DNA from: Glaciimonas immobilis
GTDB taxonomy: Bacteria; Pseudomonadota; Gammaproteobacteria; Burkholderiales; Burkholderiaceae_D
Direction of reading: 5' to 3'
DNA length: 64,000 nt
Assembly (NCBI RefSeq): GCF_011947285.1
Contig: NZ_JAAOZT010000003.1
Span: 1 to 64,000, forward strand
The first letter of the stretch is position 1. Every line of letters starts with the position of its first letter. Of the stretch, positions 35,296 through 43,605 are shown piece by piece. A program made the translations under genes and the position numbers. Under the pieces are notes generated by a model. The model searched no databases. It saw nothing but the letters and a program-made list of their open reading frames with translations, and had not been told where the DNA came from.

Positions 35296-35410
35296 AGCCT
35301 TGGTTACCGTAATGTTTCGTTTTATTACGAATGTACAAGGCATAATCTATAGACCTTCACCACTGCCTGTCAAATGCAAGTCATTGATTTAAAAGACAAA
35401 TTTTAACTTC

Positions 35411-35450
35411 TTGTATCGACAATTTTGCCAGTTTTGTAGCGACAATTTTT
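35411..35450. promoter_or_regulatory. Two direct repeats with TTGT-N4-ACAA cores
   Basis: TTGTATCGACAATTTT at 35411-35426 and TTGTAGCGACAATTTT at 35434-35449 differ at one base and start 23 bp apart. Each contains a TTGT-N4-ACAA palindrome. They lie between the integrase stop side and the start of the small DNA-binding gene. They may be operators for that gene or arm-type integrase/excisionase sites. Confidence 0.55.
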
Positions 35451-35582
35451 AATGTCTTGTTGAACGGCTTTTCGGAAAGTTCAATTAAATCAAGCACAAA
35501 GAGAAAACACGGATATTTGTTTTCATCTTCGATTTAAGGCGGAATTATTGTTTTGTATCAATTTGTAACAAGCGGTTTATCC

Positions 35583-36626
35583 TTATTCATCTTGCAATCT
35601 ATCGAGTTTTTTCACTAAATCTTCCGCGCGCAGGTGCGTATATCTCCGCAACATTTGCATAGACTTGTGACCGCTTATCGATGCCACTTCCTGATCGCTT
35701 AGTCCTGCTTCAACCAATCTGCTGACGGCCTCATGCCGTAAGTCGTGAAAATGGAGGTCTACAAATCCAAGCGATTTTTTGATATCTCCCCAGATTTTCT
35801 TAAATTGGTACGGGCTTCGCTTGCCATCCTTGCCCGGCTCACCAAAAAATATCAAGTCAATACCGCTAGGACGAAGGGGATTTTCCAACGCTGTTTTGAA
35901 GACTTCAGTTGCTACGCGAGTGAGTGGCACAGTGCGGGACGAATCATTTTTTGTATCGCTCAGACGCACTACACGCCTTTTTAGATCGACGTGGGAATGG
36001 CGTATGCCGAGAATTTCTGACTGTCGCATACCGGTTTCTATCGCAATCATTACGATCCATCCCAGCATGGGGTTGCTGTGCTGTTTGACGGTGTTGAGTA
36101 ACTGCTCTTGCTCCGTGACTGTTAAGCGCCGGTCACGCCCTTCTCCGGGGCTTGGCTTGCGAATATTCACCACTGGGTTGTATGTGATTCCGAGCCCCCA
36201 TTCCTGAATGGCAATCGTAAAGAGATGACTTAACAGGGCGAGCTCGATGCGCACCGTATTGTTTGCCTTCCCGTCAGCGAGTCGCTGATCTCTGTAAGAC
36301 GCGACCAGCTCACTGCTTACGGCTGCGAGAGAATATTTACCAAAGAATTTATCCAGATGTTTTGCGGAGCCGGCCTCACTACTTTGGGTCTTCAGCTTTT
36401 TCGTCGTGGAGACTTCAGAGATATAACGTTTGAGTGCCGCGCCAAAGGTCATTCGTTCAGAGGGTGATCGAGAAATAAAAACGCCACGTACCATTTCATC
36501 TTCAGTCCGACGCGACCAGTCATCGGCGTCGCGCTTTGTGCGGAAAGTCTTGGAAGTAGTTGGCCAGCCGATCTTGCGAATGAGTGCCTTCCAGGTACCG
36601 GAAGGGGTCTTAACGATGGTTGCCAT
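35583..36626 (-). CDS. Tyrosine recombinase/integrase of the element
   Basis: This 347-residue integrase has the complete catalytic set: R201 (TGMRQSEILGIR), H294-x-x-R297 (HDLRHEAVSRL), H320 (SISGHKSMQ) and nucleophile Y329 (RRYTHL). The N-terminal arm-binding part starts MATIVKTPSGTWKALIRK. It would recombine the tRNA-Thr 3' end with the element's attachment site. The gene lies 45 bp inside the right attachment repeat and points into the element. No frameshift or lost residue is seen, so excision may still be possible. Confidence 0.95.
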   Translation of the reverse strand: MATIVKTPSGTWKALIRKIGWPTTSKTFRTKRDADDWSRRTEDEMVRGVFISRSPSERMTFGAALKRYISEVSTTKKLKTQSSEAGSAKHLDKFFGKYSLAAVSSELVASYRDQRLADGKANNTVRIELALLSHLFTIAIQEWGLGITYNPVVNIRKPSPGEGRDRRLTVTEQEQLLNTVKQHSNPMLGWIVMIAIETGMRQSEILGIRHSHVDLKRRVVRLSDTKNDSSRTVPLTRVATEVFKTALENPLRPSGIDLIFFGEPGKDGKRSPYQFKKIWGDIKKSLGFVDLHFHDLRHEAVSRLVEAGLSDQEVASISGHKSMQMLRRYTHLRAEDLVKKLDRLQDE

Positions 36627-36671
36627 TTGGCCTTTGCGGATGCTGAGTGTACTGATACTGTACTTTTAGCG

Positions 36672-36769
36672 TTCCACAAAAGCAAATGCCTCCCGTAAAA
36701 TCTACGGGAGGCATTGTGTATATTGGTGCTGGCTGCAGGACTTGAACCCGCCACCCCCTGATTACAAGT
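36672..36769. repeat. Right attachment repeat within tRNA-Thr
   Basis: This is the partner of 11232-11329 (97 of 98 bases identical). It includes a hairpin with a 13-bp stem at 36685-36715, followed on the minus strand by a T-rich run; it works as the tRNA terminator. It also holds the tRNA 3' end up to the anticodon loop. The rest of the tRNA continues to 36799. Confidence 0.93.
36685..36715 (-). terminator. Terminator of tRNA-Thr
   Basis: Arms 36685-36697 and 36703-36715 pair perfectly around a five-base loop. On the minus strand a T-rich stretch (GCTTTTGTGG) follows. The same hairpin occurs at 11245-11275 in the left repeat. Confidence 0.75.
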
Positions 36770-36799
36770 CAGGTGCTCTACCAGATGAGCTAAGCCAGC
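36724..36799 (-). tRNA. tRNA-Thr (anticodon TGT)
   Basis: This is a complete 76-base cloverleaf with encoded CCA. Acceptor GCTGGCT/AGCCAGC, D stem GCTC/GAGC, anticodon stem CCTGA/TCAGG with loop CTTGTAA (anticodon TGT), and T stem GCGGG/CCTGC with loop TTCAAGT are all paired. It is the integration target of the element, whose insertion restored the gene at this end. SspB lies 26 bp upstream on the same strand side. Confidence 0.96.
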
Positions 36800-36824
36800 A
36801 AAAGTGCGAGAACAGAATTATACA

Positions 36825-37334
36825 TTACTTAATTCGAGTTAGGGTGGGTCTTCCACCTTTTTTTGGTGGTTCAGGATCTTTTTCTGGATCCGCACCATTT
36901 GCGTTCTCAGGTGTGCTTGTGCCTGGCGATGGGACCGAGGTCAATGTCGGTACGCTGGATATTGGTGATGCCTTGCCAGGCGCGCTGTGCATAGCTGCGT
37001 CGGCAGATTTCCCATCCGTTGGTATGGCAACTTCAAATGCCATGCCCTGCCCGTTTTCACGTGCGTAGATGGCTATGACGTTTTCTACGGGAACCGATAT
37101 TTCACGGGAGACCCCGCCGAAGCGCGCGCTGAAATTGACAAATTGGTTGTCCATTTTCAGGCTGCTGGTAGCTTCAAAGCTGATGTTCAGAACGATCTCG
37201 CCATTTTTCACGAACTGCTGTGGTACACGCGTGTTGGCATCTACCTTGGCTGCGAGGTGGGGAGTGAAGCCGTTGTCGGTACACCATTCGTAAATGGCGC
37301 GTAGCAAGTAGGGCTTAGTAGAGGTTTCGGACAT
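36825..37334 (-). CDS. sspB: ClpXP protease specificity-enhancing factor SspB
   Basis: The 169-residue adaptor hands ssrA-tagged proteins to ClpXP. The start is ATG 37334 (MSETSTKPYLLRAIYEWCTDNGFTPHL), while the open frame extends to 37388. The SspB fold covers residues 1-110 with VPQQFVKNGEIVLNIS and NFSARFGGVSREISVPVENVIAIYARENGQGM (read in parts). A long flexible tail rich in Pro, Ser and Thr ends in a basic ClpX-tethering peptide (KKGGRPTLTRIK). It belongs with sspA upstream, though 317 bp separate them. Confidence 0.95.
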   Translation of the reverse strand: MSETSTKPYLLRAIYEWCTDNGFTPHLAAKVDANTRVPQQFVKNGEIVLNISFEATSSLKMDNQFVNFSARFGGVSREISVPVENVIAIYARENGQGMAFEVAIPTDGKSADAAMHSAPGKASPISSVPTLTSVPSPGTSTPENANGADPEKDPEPPKKGGRPTLTRIK

Positions 37335-37651
37335 TATCGATGCGAAAGAGGTGCTAATGTGAGCATGAAATTTGGTGTATGCGGTCAACCAAATGTACGG
37401 GTTGCAATATAGCGCAACGCTACGGTAATACAGTTACAAAACAGCCGAGATGCAGTTGCAATACTTCGATAAGACAATTTACTGCAGACAAATTACGGAC
37501 ACTTAGCACGATAAAAATGCCCCGTGCCAGTTACAGGGAAGCGACAGAGCTTCCCAATACATCCGATATAGATCCCGCAGTCGCGGCGTTGGTGGCAACC
37601 CCGCGACTGCGTAATATAACCTATTTTAACAGGCTATTAAAACGTGATCGA
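37335..37651. other. Intergenic region between sspA and sspB
   Basis: This stretch of 317 bp shows no gene. Frames on the plus strand are shadows without ribosome sites. No terminator hairpin was recognised. It presumably carries an sspB promoter. Confidence 0.5.
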
Positions 37652-38263
37652 TTAACGACGCATGACCTTTTCTGAAGGGGTCAATGCTTCGATGTAAGCG
37701 GGACGCGAAAAGATGCGCTCTGCGTACTTCATCAAAGGTGCAGCAGTCTTCGATAACTCGATACCGTAGTGATCCAGACGCCATAGCAATGGCGCAATGG
37801 CGACGTCCAGCATCGAGAACTCATCACCCAGCATGTATTTATTTTTTAAAAACAAAGGCGCCAACGTCGTGAGTCGATCACGTATTTCTGCGCGTGCGAC
37901 TTGATGAATTTTTTCTGCGCCTTTAGTTTTTTCGTTTTCGAGAACGTGCACGTGAACGAACAGTTCTTTTTCAAAATTGAAAAGCATCAGACGTGCACGT
38001 GCGCGCATCAACGGATCTGCCGGCATCAGTTGCGGATGGGGAAAACGCTCATCAATGTATTCATTGATAATATTGGACTCATACAAAATCAGATCGCGCT
38101 CAACCAGAATAGGCACTTGGCCATAGGGATTCATGGTCGAGATATCTTCCGGCTTGTTGAATAAATCAACATCGCGGATCTCAAAGTCCATGCCTTTCTC
38201 GAACAAAACGAGACGGCAGCGTTGCGAAAATGGGCAGGTTGTACCTGAATAGAGAACCATCAT
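37652..38263 (-). CDS. sspA: Stringent starvation protein A
   Basis: This 203-residue glutathione-S-transferase-fold protein binds RNA polymerase and alters transcription in stationary phase. The thioredoxin-like half starts MMVLYSGTTCPFSQRCRLVLFEKGMDFEIRDVD (read in parts) and has the cis-proline segment GQVPILV. The C-terminal helical half includes SMLDVAIAPLLWRLDHYGIEL. It sits directly behind the cytochrome bc1 genes, the conserved petABC-sspAB order of betaproteobacteria, and may be read from the same promoter. Confidence 0.94.
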   Translation of the reverse strand: MMVLYSGTTCPFSQRCRLVLFEKGMDFEIRDVDLFNKPEDISTMNPYGQVPILVERDLILYESNIINEYIDERFPHPQLMPADPLMRARARLMLFNFEKELFVHVHVLENEKTKGAEKIHQVARAEIRDRLTTLAPLFLKNKYMLGDEFSMLDVAIAPLLWRLDHYGIELSKTAAPLMKYAERIFSRPAYIEALTPSEKVMRR

Positions 38264-38347
38264 TTTTATAGTTCCTTAAAAACAAAGGGGTGAGGCGCGA
38301 TACGGCTCACCCGAAAACGCATGCCCGCAAAATCGCGAGCATGTATG

Positions 38348-39112
38348 TTATTTCACTTCTTTCCAGTACGACGCGTTCAAACGCCAAGCCAGAACGAAGA
38401 ATAATCCCAGGAATAGTAGAACCCATACCCCAAGACGCTTGCGCGTTTCCTGGGAAGGCTCACCCATCCATTCAAGGTATGACACCAGGTTGGCAACTGC
38501 AACGTCATATTCTAAACGGGACAGTTTTCCTGGGGTGACTTGTTCGAATTTTAAAAATTTATGCTCGATCTTGCCTGCTTCTTCTGGATCCTTAATATCT
38601 TCATACTTGGCAGTACGAACACCTTCCAGCTCCCACAACACATGCGGCATCCCTACGTTCGGAAATACCATATTGTTCCAGCCGGTTGGACGGGTGTCGT
38701 CCTTATAAAACGTACGCAGATAGGTATATAACCAGTCAGGACCGGAACCTGCTTCAGATGCTTTGGCGCGCGCAATCACCGACAAATCCGGTGGTGCAGC
38801 GCCAAACCATTCTTTGGCGTCCTTGGGCGACATCGCGACATGCATCAAATCACCGACTTTATCGCTTGTAAACAATAGGTTGGCTTTGATCTGATCTTCC
38901 GTCAAGCCGATATCGCGCAGGCGGTTATAACGCATCGACGCTGCGGAGTGGCAGTTCAGGCAGTAATTCACAAATAGCTTGGCACCACTTTGCAAAGCCG
39001 ACATGTCTTTGGTGCGATCCGGGGCCTTATCGAGCGGATAGCCACCTTCGCTAGCAAAAGCCAGCGCTGGCAGTAGCACAAGAGTCGCAAGCAAACTTTT
39101 TAGCAATTTCAT
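38348..39112 (-). CDS. petC: Ubiquinol-cytochrome c reductase, cytochrome c1
   Basis: The 254-residue cytochrome c1 of the bc1 complex passes electrons from the Rieske protein to soluble cytochrome c in the periplasm. A cleavable signal peptide covers residues 1-20. Haem attachment is C51-x-x-C54-H55 (NYCLNCHSA), and the axial methionine is in FPNVGMPHVLWE. A C-terminal span (LGVWVLLFLGLFFVLAWRL) anchors it in the inner membrane. It is the third gene of petA-petB-petC, 19 bp after petB. Confidence 0.96.
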   Translation of the reverse strand: MKLLKSLLATLVLLPALAFASEGGYPLDKAPDRTKDMSALQSGAKLFVNYCLNCHSAASMRYNRLRDIGLTEDQIKANLLFTSDKVGDLMHVAMSPKDAKEWFGAAPPDLSVIARAKASEAGSGPDWLYTYLRTFYKDDTRPTGWNNMVFPNVGMPHVLWELEGVRTAKYEDIKDPEEAGKIEHKFLKFEQVTPGKLSRLEYDVAVANLVSYLEWMGEPSQETRKRLGVWVLLFLGLFFVLAWRLNASYWKEVK

Positions 39113-39131
39113 GTAATGTCCTCTTCGCGGC

Positions 39132-40535
39132 TTAATGCGGATGATAAGTAACGCGAGCAGGCACTTGCTTGAATGTGCCCATTGCGCTCCACCATGGCAT
39201 CAACAAGAAGAAGCCAAAGTAAATGAAAGTACATACCTTGGACACGACGCCACCTAAAGCCGATGGCGGTTGTACACCAAGATATCCGAGGATTACAAAA
39301 GTAATCCCGAACAGGATGTAGACGTATTTGTGCCAGTCAGGACGATATCGAATCGATCTGACTTTGGAATGATCAAGCCATGGCAAGCCTGCCAGGATAA
39401 TGACCGAAACGCCCATCATCACTACTCCGAAGAACTTCGCATCAAACACGAACATCGCTGCAATAACGACCAGACCAATTACCGTAGCGGCCAGCTTGAC
39501 CATCGCGGAAAGATTCGACTTCAACCATAGCAATGCGACAAAAGCAGCGACGCCCGCTTGCAGATAGATAATAAAGTCAGATGTCACAGCACGCAAAATC
39601 GAATAGTACGGTGTGAAGTACCAGACCGGCGCAATATGCGGAGGCGTTTTGAGCGAATCGGCAGGCACGAAATTATTGTATTCAAGGAAGTAGCCTCCCA
39701 TTTCCGGGCCGAAGAATACCACAGCGCTAAATACGATCAGGAACACTGCAACTGCCATCACGTCATGGACAGAGTAAAAAGGATGGAAAGGGATACCATC
39801 TAACGGTACGCCATTGGCGTCGACTGTGTCCTTGATTTCCACGCCGTCCGGATTGTTGGAGCCGACTTCGTGCAGAGCAATGATATGCGCGACCACGAGG
39901 CCGATCAATACCAGAGGAATAGCCACCACGTGGAACGCAAAGAAGCGATTTAATGTTGCGTCAGACACAACATAGTCACCGCGAATCCATAGCGACAGAT
40001 CAGGACCGATGAAAGGAATCGCGCCAAAAAGGTTGACGATAACTTGCGCGCCCCAATATGACATTTGGCCCCATGGCAACAAATAACCCATGAACGCCTC
40101 GCCCATCAGGCACAGGAAAATACCGACGCCGAACAACCAGACCAGTTCCCGCGGCTTACGATATGAACCATAGAGGAGACCCCTGACCATATGAAGATAA
40201 ACGACGATGAAAAATGCTGATGCGCCGGTCGAGTGCATGTAGCGCACCAGCCAACCCCAAGGCACATCACGCATAATGTATTCAACCGAAGCAAATGCCA
40301 GCGTAGCCTCTGGTTTGTAATGCATCACCAGAAAAATCCCGGTAACGATTTGAATCACCAAAACCAGCAAAGCGAGCGAACCGAAGGCGTACCAGAAGTT
40401 AAAGTTCTTCGGTGCGTAATATTCGGACAGATGCGCCTTATAGGTGGATGTCAGAGGAAAACGTGCATCGACCCAGTTCAGCGCTTTTTCAGCAATCGGC
40501 GCGTTGGCCGGTAGCTTTTTTTCGTGGAATGCCAT
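39132..40535 (-). CDS. petB: Ubiquinol-cytochrome c reductase, cytochrome b
   Basis: This is a 467-residue integral membrane protein with N- and C-terminal cytochrome b regions in one chain and at least eight spans plus extra C-terminal ones. The haem-ligand histidines are in RYMHSTGASAFFIVVYLHMVRG (residues near 95-115, read in parts) and FHVVAIPLVLIGLVVAHIIALH. The quinol-site PEWY-like segment appears as HIAPVWYFTPYY. It starts two bases after petA, which indicates translational coupling. It catalyses the Q-cycle steps at both quinone sites. Confidence 0.96.
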   Translation of the reverse strand: MAFHEKKLPANAPIAEKALNWVDARFPLTSTYKAHLSEYYAPKNFNFWYAFGSLALLVLVIQIVTGIFLVMHYKPEATLAFASVEYIMRDVPWGWLVRYMHSTGASAFFIVVYLHMVRGLLYGSYRKPRELVWLFGVGIFLCLMGEAFMGYLLPWGQMSYWGAQVIVNLFGAIPFIGPDLSLWIRGDYVVSDATLNRFFAFHVVAIPLVLIGLVVAHIIALHEVGSNNPDGVEIKDTVDANGVPLDGIPFHPFYSVHDVMAVAVFLIVFSAVVFFGPEMGGYFLEYNNFVPADSLKTPPHIAPVWYFTPYYSILRAVTSDFIIYLQAGVAAFVALLWLKSNLSAMVKLAATVIGLVVIAAMFVFDAKFFGVVMMGVSVIILAGLPWLDHSKVRSIRYRPDWHKYVYILFGITFVILGYLGVQPPSALGGVVSKVCTFIYFGFFLLMPWWSAMGTFKQVPARVTYHPH

Positions 40536-40537
40536 GA

Positions 40538-41158
40538 TTAAGCCTCACCTTTCTCGTCTTTACCAATCAGAATCCGAGTATCCGACAAATACATATGCCG
40601 CGGCACATCCAGATTGTTTGGCGCAGGCTTATTCTTAAATACACGGCCAGCCAAATCGAAAGTCGAGCCATGGCATGGACATAAAAAACCGCCCTCCCAA
40701 TCGTCGGGCAACGAAGGCTGCGCACCTGGCGTAAACTTGGACGATGGCGAGCAACCCAGATGCGGGCAAATCCCCACCAGCACCAAGGTCGATTCATGAC
40801 CAGCGTGACCACGATTGTTCGCTTTGTTCTTGCAATAGTCAGGAAGGTCCATTGTGTATGGCTTGAGCGACTCCGGATCGGCGACTTCAGAAGCTGTTTG
40901 CTCCAGTCCCTTCATTTGCTCCGGTGTACGTTTCATGATCCAGACTGGCTTCCCGCGCCATTCAAAGACTTTCATCTCTCCTGGATTAATTCCAGAAATA
41001 TCCACCTCAACGGGCGCTCCCGCAGCTTTTGCACGCTCCGATGGCTGGAAGGTAGACACAAAGGCCCCCGCTGTGGCCAAACCAGCCACACCACCCGCCG
41101 CACATGTAGCGACGAGCAAACCACGCCGACCTGAATCGACCTGCTTTTCGATACTCAT
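40538..41158 (-). CDS. petA: Ubiquinol-cytochrome c reductase, Rieske iron-sulfur subunit
   Basis: The protein has 206 residues. An N-terminal RRGLLVATCAAGGVAGLATAG segment with twin arginines and a hydrophobic span serves as Tat signal and membrane anchor. The 2Fe-2S cluster boxes are CPHLGCSP and CPCHGSTFD, each giving one Cys and one His ligand, with the disulfide cysteines present. It is the first gene of the operon; the 312-bp upstream region must hold the promoter. Confidence 0.96.
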   Translation of the reverse strand: MSIEKQVDSGRRGLLVATCAAGGVAGLATAGAFVSTFQPSERAKAAGAPVEVDISGINPGEMKVFEWRGKPVWIMKRTPEQMKGLEQTASEVADPESLKPYTMDLPDYCKNKANNRGHAGHESTLVLVGICPHLGCSPSSKFTPGAQPSLPDDWEGGFLCPCHGSTFDLAGRVFKNKPAPNNLDVPRHMYLSDTRILIGKDEKGEA

Positions 41159-41470
41159 ACCAACCCCAATCAGTCAAAATACGAAACCTGCGTGAAACTT
41201 CTAGCAACCCTCGATTATAACGAAGCTGCACGCTGTTTTAAAGGAAATAGATACTTTGGTACTTAAATTCACGGAACTTTTTTTGTATGCCCGTTGAAAT
41301 CGGCACATTCGATCATTTTTCTTTATCGTGGGCATGAATTTACCGCAAGATATTGTTTAAAGAATAAAAAATTATATTTATTCAACACTTTTATCAACCT
41401 TGTTTAACCCTTTTGAAGAGCGCCCAGTATAAAATAACTTTTTAATGCAAAATTATCTATAGGAAACCTC
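41159..41470. other. Divergent intergenic region petA/mscL
   Basis: No gene is seen. The mscL ribosome site AGGAAA lies at 41461-41466. An AT-rich part at 41340-41410 is a likely place for promoters of both operons; no specific operator was recognised. Confidence 0.5.
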
Positions 41471-41875
41471 ATGAGCATGCTGGGTGAATTTAAGGCGTTT
41501 GCAGTCAAAGGTAATGTCGTTGACCTCGCCGTAGGTGTGATTATTGGGGCAGCATTTGGGAAGATTGTCGACTCGCTTGTACAAGACATCATCATGCCCA
41601 TCATAGGCAAAATCGTTGGTGGGCTTGATTTCTCTAATTATTACGTCGCCCTAAACGGTCAACCTGCAAGCATGACGCTGCTAGAAGCAAAAAAAGCCGG
41701 TGCAGTTTTGGCTTACGGCAATTTTCTGACTATTTTGCTCAATTTTATTATATTAGCCTTCATTATTTTCCAGATGGTGCGTTTGGTGAATAAGGTCAGA
41801 ACTGCTGCCGCCCCTGCTGCGGATCCTGAAACCACCATTTTATTGCGGGAAATTCGCGACTCGCTAAAAAAATAA
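41471..41875 (+). CDS. mscL: Large-conductance mechanosensitive channel
   Basis: This 134-residue channel subunit forms a homopentamer that opens under membrane tension and protects against osmotic downshock. The N-terminal helix and TM1 are [39 protein letters not shown] (read in parts), among the best conserved sequences of the family. TM2 is [24 protein letters not shown], and a short charged C-terminal helix follows. Length is normal. Confidence 0.97.
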   Translation: MSMLGEFKAFAVKGNVVDLAVGVIIGAAFGKIVDSLVQDIIMPIIGKIVGGLDFSNYYVALNGQPASMTLLEAKKAGAVLAYGNFLTILLNFIILAFIIFQMVRLVNKVRTAAAPAADPETTILLREIRDSLKK

Positions 41876-42208
41876 TCGCGATCATGCACCCCGCACGGCT
41901 CTGTCATTTGGGCTCCTTCTTTTATTTATCAACAAAGTCAACATTACATCGCTCCCCTTCCATTTAAGCCTGTTTCGATGGCTGGCGTACGGTCTGAATG
42001 TCGTGTCATTAGGCGAAAACAGACGGGATCCAAAAAAGCCGAGTAAAAAGTTGCCATCCGGACAAGCCTAAGCTAATCTGTTCGCCTAAGTGCTTGTCTA
42101 TCACAAGCGTTAATTGCCCTGCTCCTTAACCGTTACCCCTGACTGCAGGCGTACGTCGGGATATAAAGCAAACGCTGAATCACCCAATATCTTGCGAAGG
42201 AAATCAAA
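41876..42208. other. Intergenic region mscL to ECF sigma gene
   Basis: The region of 333 bp contains no gene that could be supported. A ribosome site (GAAGGAAA) precedes the sigma start. An ECF promoter for autoregulation would be expected here but could not be identified with confidence. Confidence 0.5.
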
Positions 42209-42796
42209 TTGTCTTCCACTGACCTACAACCGGCTCAATTGAAAACCTGGCTTGCCGCCGTTGCTCAAAAGGATGCGAGTGCCTTTCGATCGCTCTACGA
42301 TGCAACATCGCCGAAACTGTTTGGCTTTGCGCTGCGTATATTAGTTAAGCGAGAAGCCGCGGAAGAGGTCTTACAGGAAAGCTTCATCAACATCTGGAAT
42401 AGTGCCAGCAGTTATCAAGCAAGTCTGGCTGCGCCGATGACCTGGATGACAACAATCGTACGCAACAAAGCTTTTGACATTCTACGTCGCACCGATCACG
42501 ACGTAGAGATTGACGCGGACACATTCGACAAGGAGGTAATAACCGCCATGGAAAGCGCTGACCCGACACCACTGGAAGCGCTAGAAATGAGCGCCGATTC
42601 AAAGGCACTTGCACACTGTTTGGCGCGCCTTGAGGGGCTACATCGGCAGGCAATAGCATTATCTTTTTACCATGACCTCTCTCATAGCGAGGTTGCAGAC
42701 CAAATGAAGCTCCCCATCGGGACCATAAAAACCTGGATCCGGCGAGGACTAGAGCGTTTACGGACCTGCCTCGGCAAGCTGGAGCAAAATCAATGA
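42209..42796 (+). CDS. ECF-type RNA polymerase sigma factor
   Basis: This is a 195-residue sigma-70-family factor from TTG 42209, supported by AAGGA eight bases upstream. Region 2 is AFRSLYDATSPKLFGFALRIL to FINIWNSASSYQ with DILRR of the -10-binding part, and region 4 is QAIALSFYHDLSHSEVADQMKLPIGTIKTWIRRGLERLR (read in parts). Paired with the downstream anti-sigma gene (ATGA overlap), it matches the SigK/RskA-type ECF19-like pairs that answer oxidative or envelope stress. The regulon is unknown. Confidence 0.92.
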   Translation: MSSTDLQPAQLKTWLAAVAQKDASAFRSLYDATSPKLFGFALRILVKREAAEEVLQESFINIWNSASSYQASLAAPMTWMTTIVRNKAFDILRRTDHDVEIDADTFDKEVITAMESADPTPLEALEMSADSKALAHCLARLEGLHRQAIALSFYHDLSHSEVADQMKLPIGTIKTWIRRGLERLRTCLGKLEQNQ

Positions 42797-43518
42797 ACAT
42801 TCTTAAAAACCAGGCATTATTAGAGAAGTTAGCAGCAGAGTACGTGCTTGGCACATTGCGCGGCAGAGCACGGCACCGCTTCGAAAGTTATATGGTGGAT
42901 AGCGCCGCTTTGCGTCTGATGGTCGCGGAATGGCAAGATCGTTTACACCCGATGGCAGAACTTGCGCCTGCCGCAAAGCCATCGACCGGCGTCTGGCTTA
43001 CGATTGAAAAACGCCTCGGCTTGCAAATCCTGGCTGTGCGACAACGCAAAGCATCGTTCTGGCTTTCCTTACGGGAGGACTTGAGTTTCTGGCGTGGACT
43101 GGGTCTGGTATCGACCACAGCGGCACTGATTTTGGTATCGTTATTGTTGACGAAACAATTAGCACCGCTTCCTGTCGCGCCAGTTACGTCGTATGTTGCA
43201 ATGTTAAGCGATGACAAGGGGACGCCGATCGCAGTGGCAACAGCCGCACAAAATGGTCAATTGGTCGTAAAAGTTATCGCACCGCAATCGGTAGCGGCCA
43301 ATAAGAGTCTCGAATTATGGGCGGTTCCAAAGGAAGGGCCACCACGTTCACTGGGCTTAGTTGCCGCAAACGGCAGTGTGACGTTACCTTTACCGCCTAA
43401 TGCGACGCCGCAGTCGATCCCGCTATTGGCTGTAACGCTAGAACCAAAGGGCGGCTCTCCTAATCCGAATGGACCAACCGGGCCAATTATATTTAAGGGA
43501 GCATGGGTACAAATTTAG
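42793..43518 (+). CDS. Anti-sigma factor, RskA-like membrane protein
   Basis: The 241-residue protein has a cytoplasmic N-terminal anti-sigma part (LLEKLAAEYVLGTLRGRARHRFE), one membrane span near residues 103-120 (GLVSTTAALILVSLLL) and a periplasmic RskA_C domain (ELWAVPKEGPPRSLGLV and following). It should hold the sigma factor inactive until a signal on the outside triggers release. Its start overlaps the sigma stop. A clear terminator follows at 43544-43574, ending the two-gene operon. Confidence 0.9.
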   Translation: MNILKNQALLEKLAAEYVLGTLRGRARHRFESYMVDSAALRLMVAEWQDRLHPMAELAPAAKPSTGVWLTIEKRLGLQILAVRQRKASFWLSLREDLSFWRGLGLVSTTAALILVSLLLTKQLAPLPVAPVTSYVAMLSDDKGTPIAVATAAQNGQLVVKVIAPQSVAANKSLELWAVPKEGPPRSLGLVAANGSVTLPLPPNATPQSIPLLAVTLEPKGGSPNPNGPTGPIIFKGAWVQI

Positions 43519-43543
43519 GTAACAAGTCTAGATGACTGGTTAA

Positions 43544-43574
43544 AACGGCGCCTCTGTTGATGCGCCGTTTTTTT
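43544..43574 (+). terminator. Rho-independent terminator after the sigma/anti-sigma operon
   Basis: AACGGCGC (43544-43551) pairs with GCGCCGTT (43562-43569) around a ten-base loop, followed by a run of T to 43574. Confidence 0.85.
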
Positions 43575-43605
43575 GGTGTGAACCGAACCCGCCGGAGAGC
43601 ATGAC

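Larger units (their letters stand above)
11232..36769. mobile_element. Integrated defence-carrying element in tRNA-Thr (about 25.4 kb)
   Basis: The element is bounded by a 98-bp direct repeat (11232-11329 and 36672-36769, one mismatch, offset 25440 bp). The repeat covers the 3' 46 bases of tRNA-Thr(TGT) and the terminator behind it. A tyrosine integrase lies just inside the right end, next to the intact tRNA. Cargo: an MNT/HEPN pair, type I restriction-modification, a nuclease-STAND ATPase, a NACHT ATPase, a HEPN protein and a retron. The right end carries Rep-like, VirB6-like and small DNA-binding proteins, with iterons. There is no full conjugation apparatus, so it is either mobilised by helpers or a decayed plasmid-derived element. 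Base composition differs from module to module, which suggests stepwise assembly. Confidence 0.92.
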
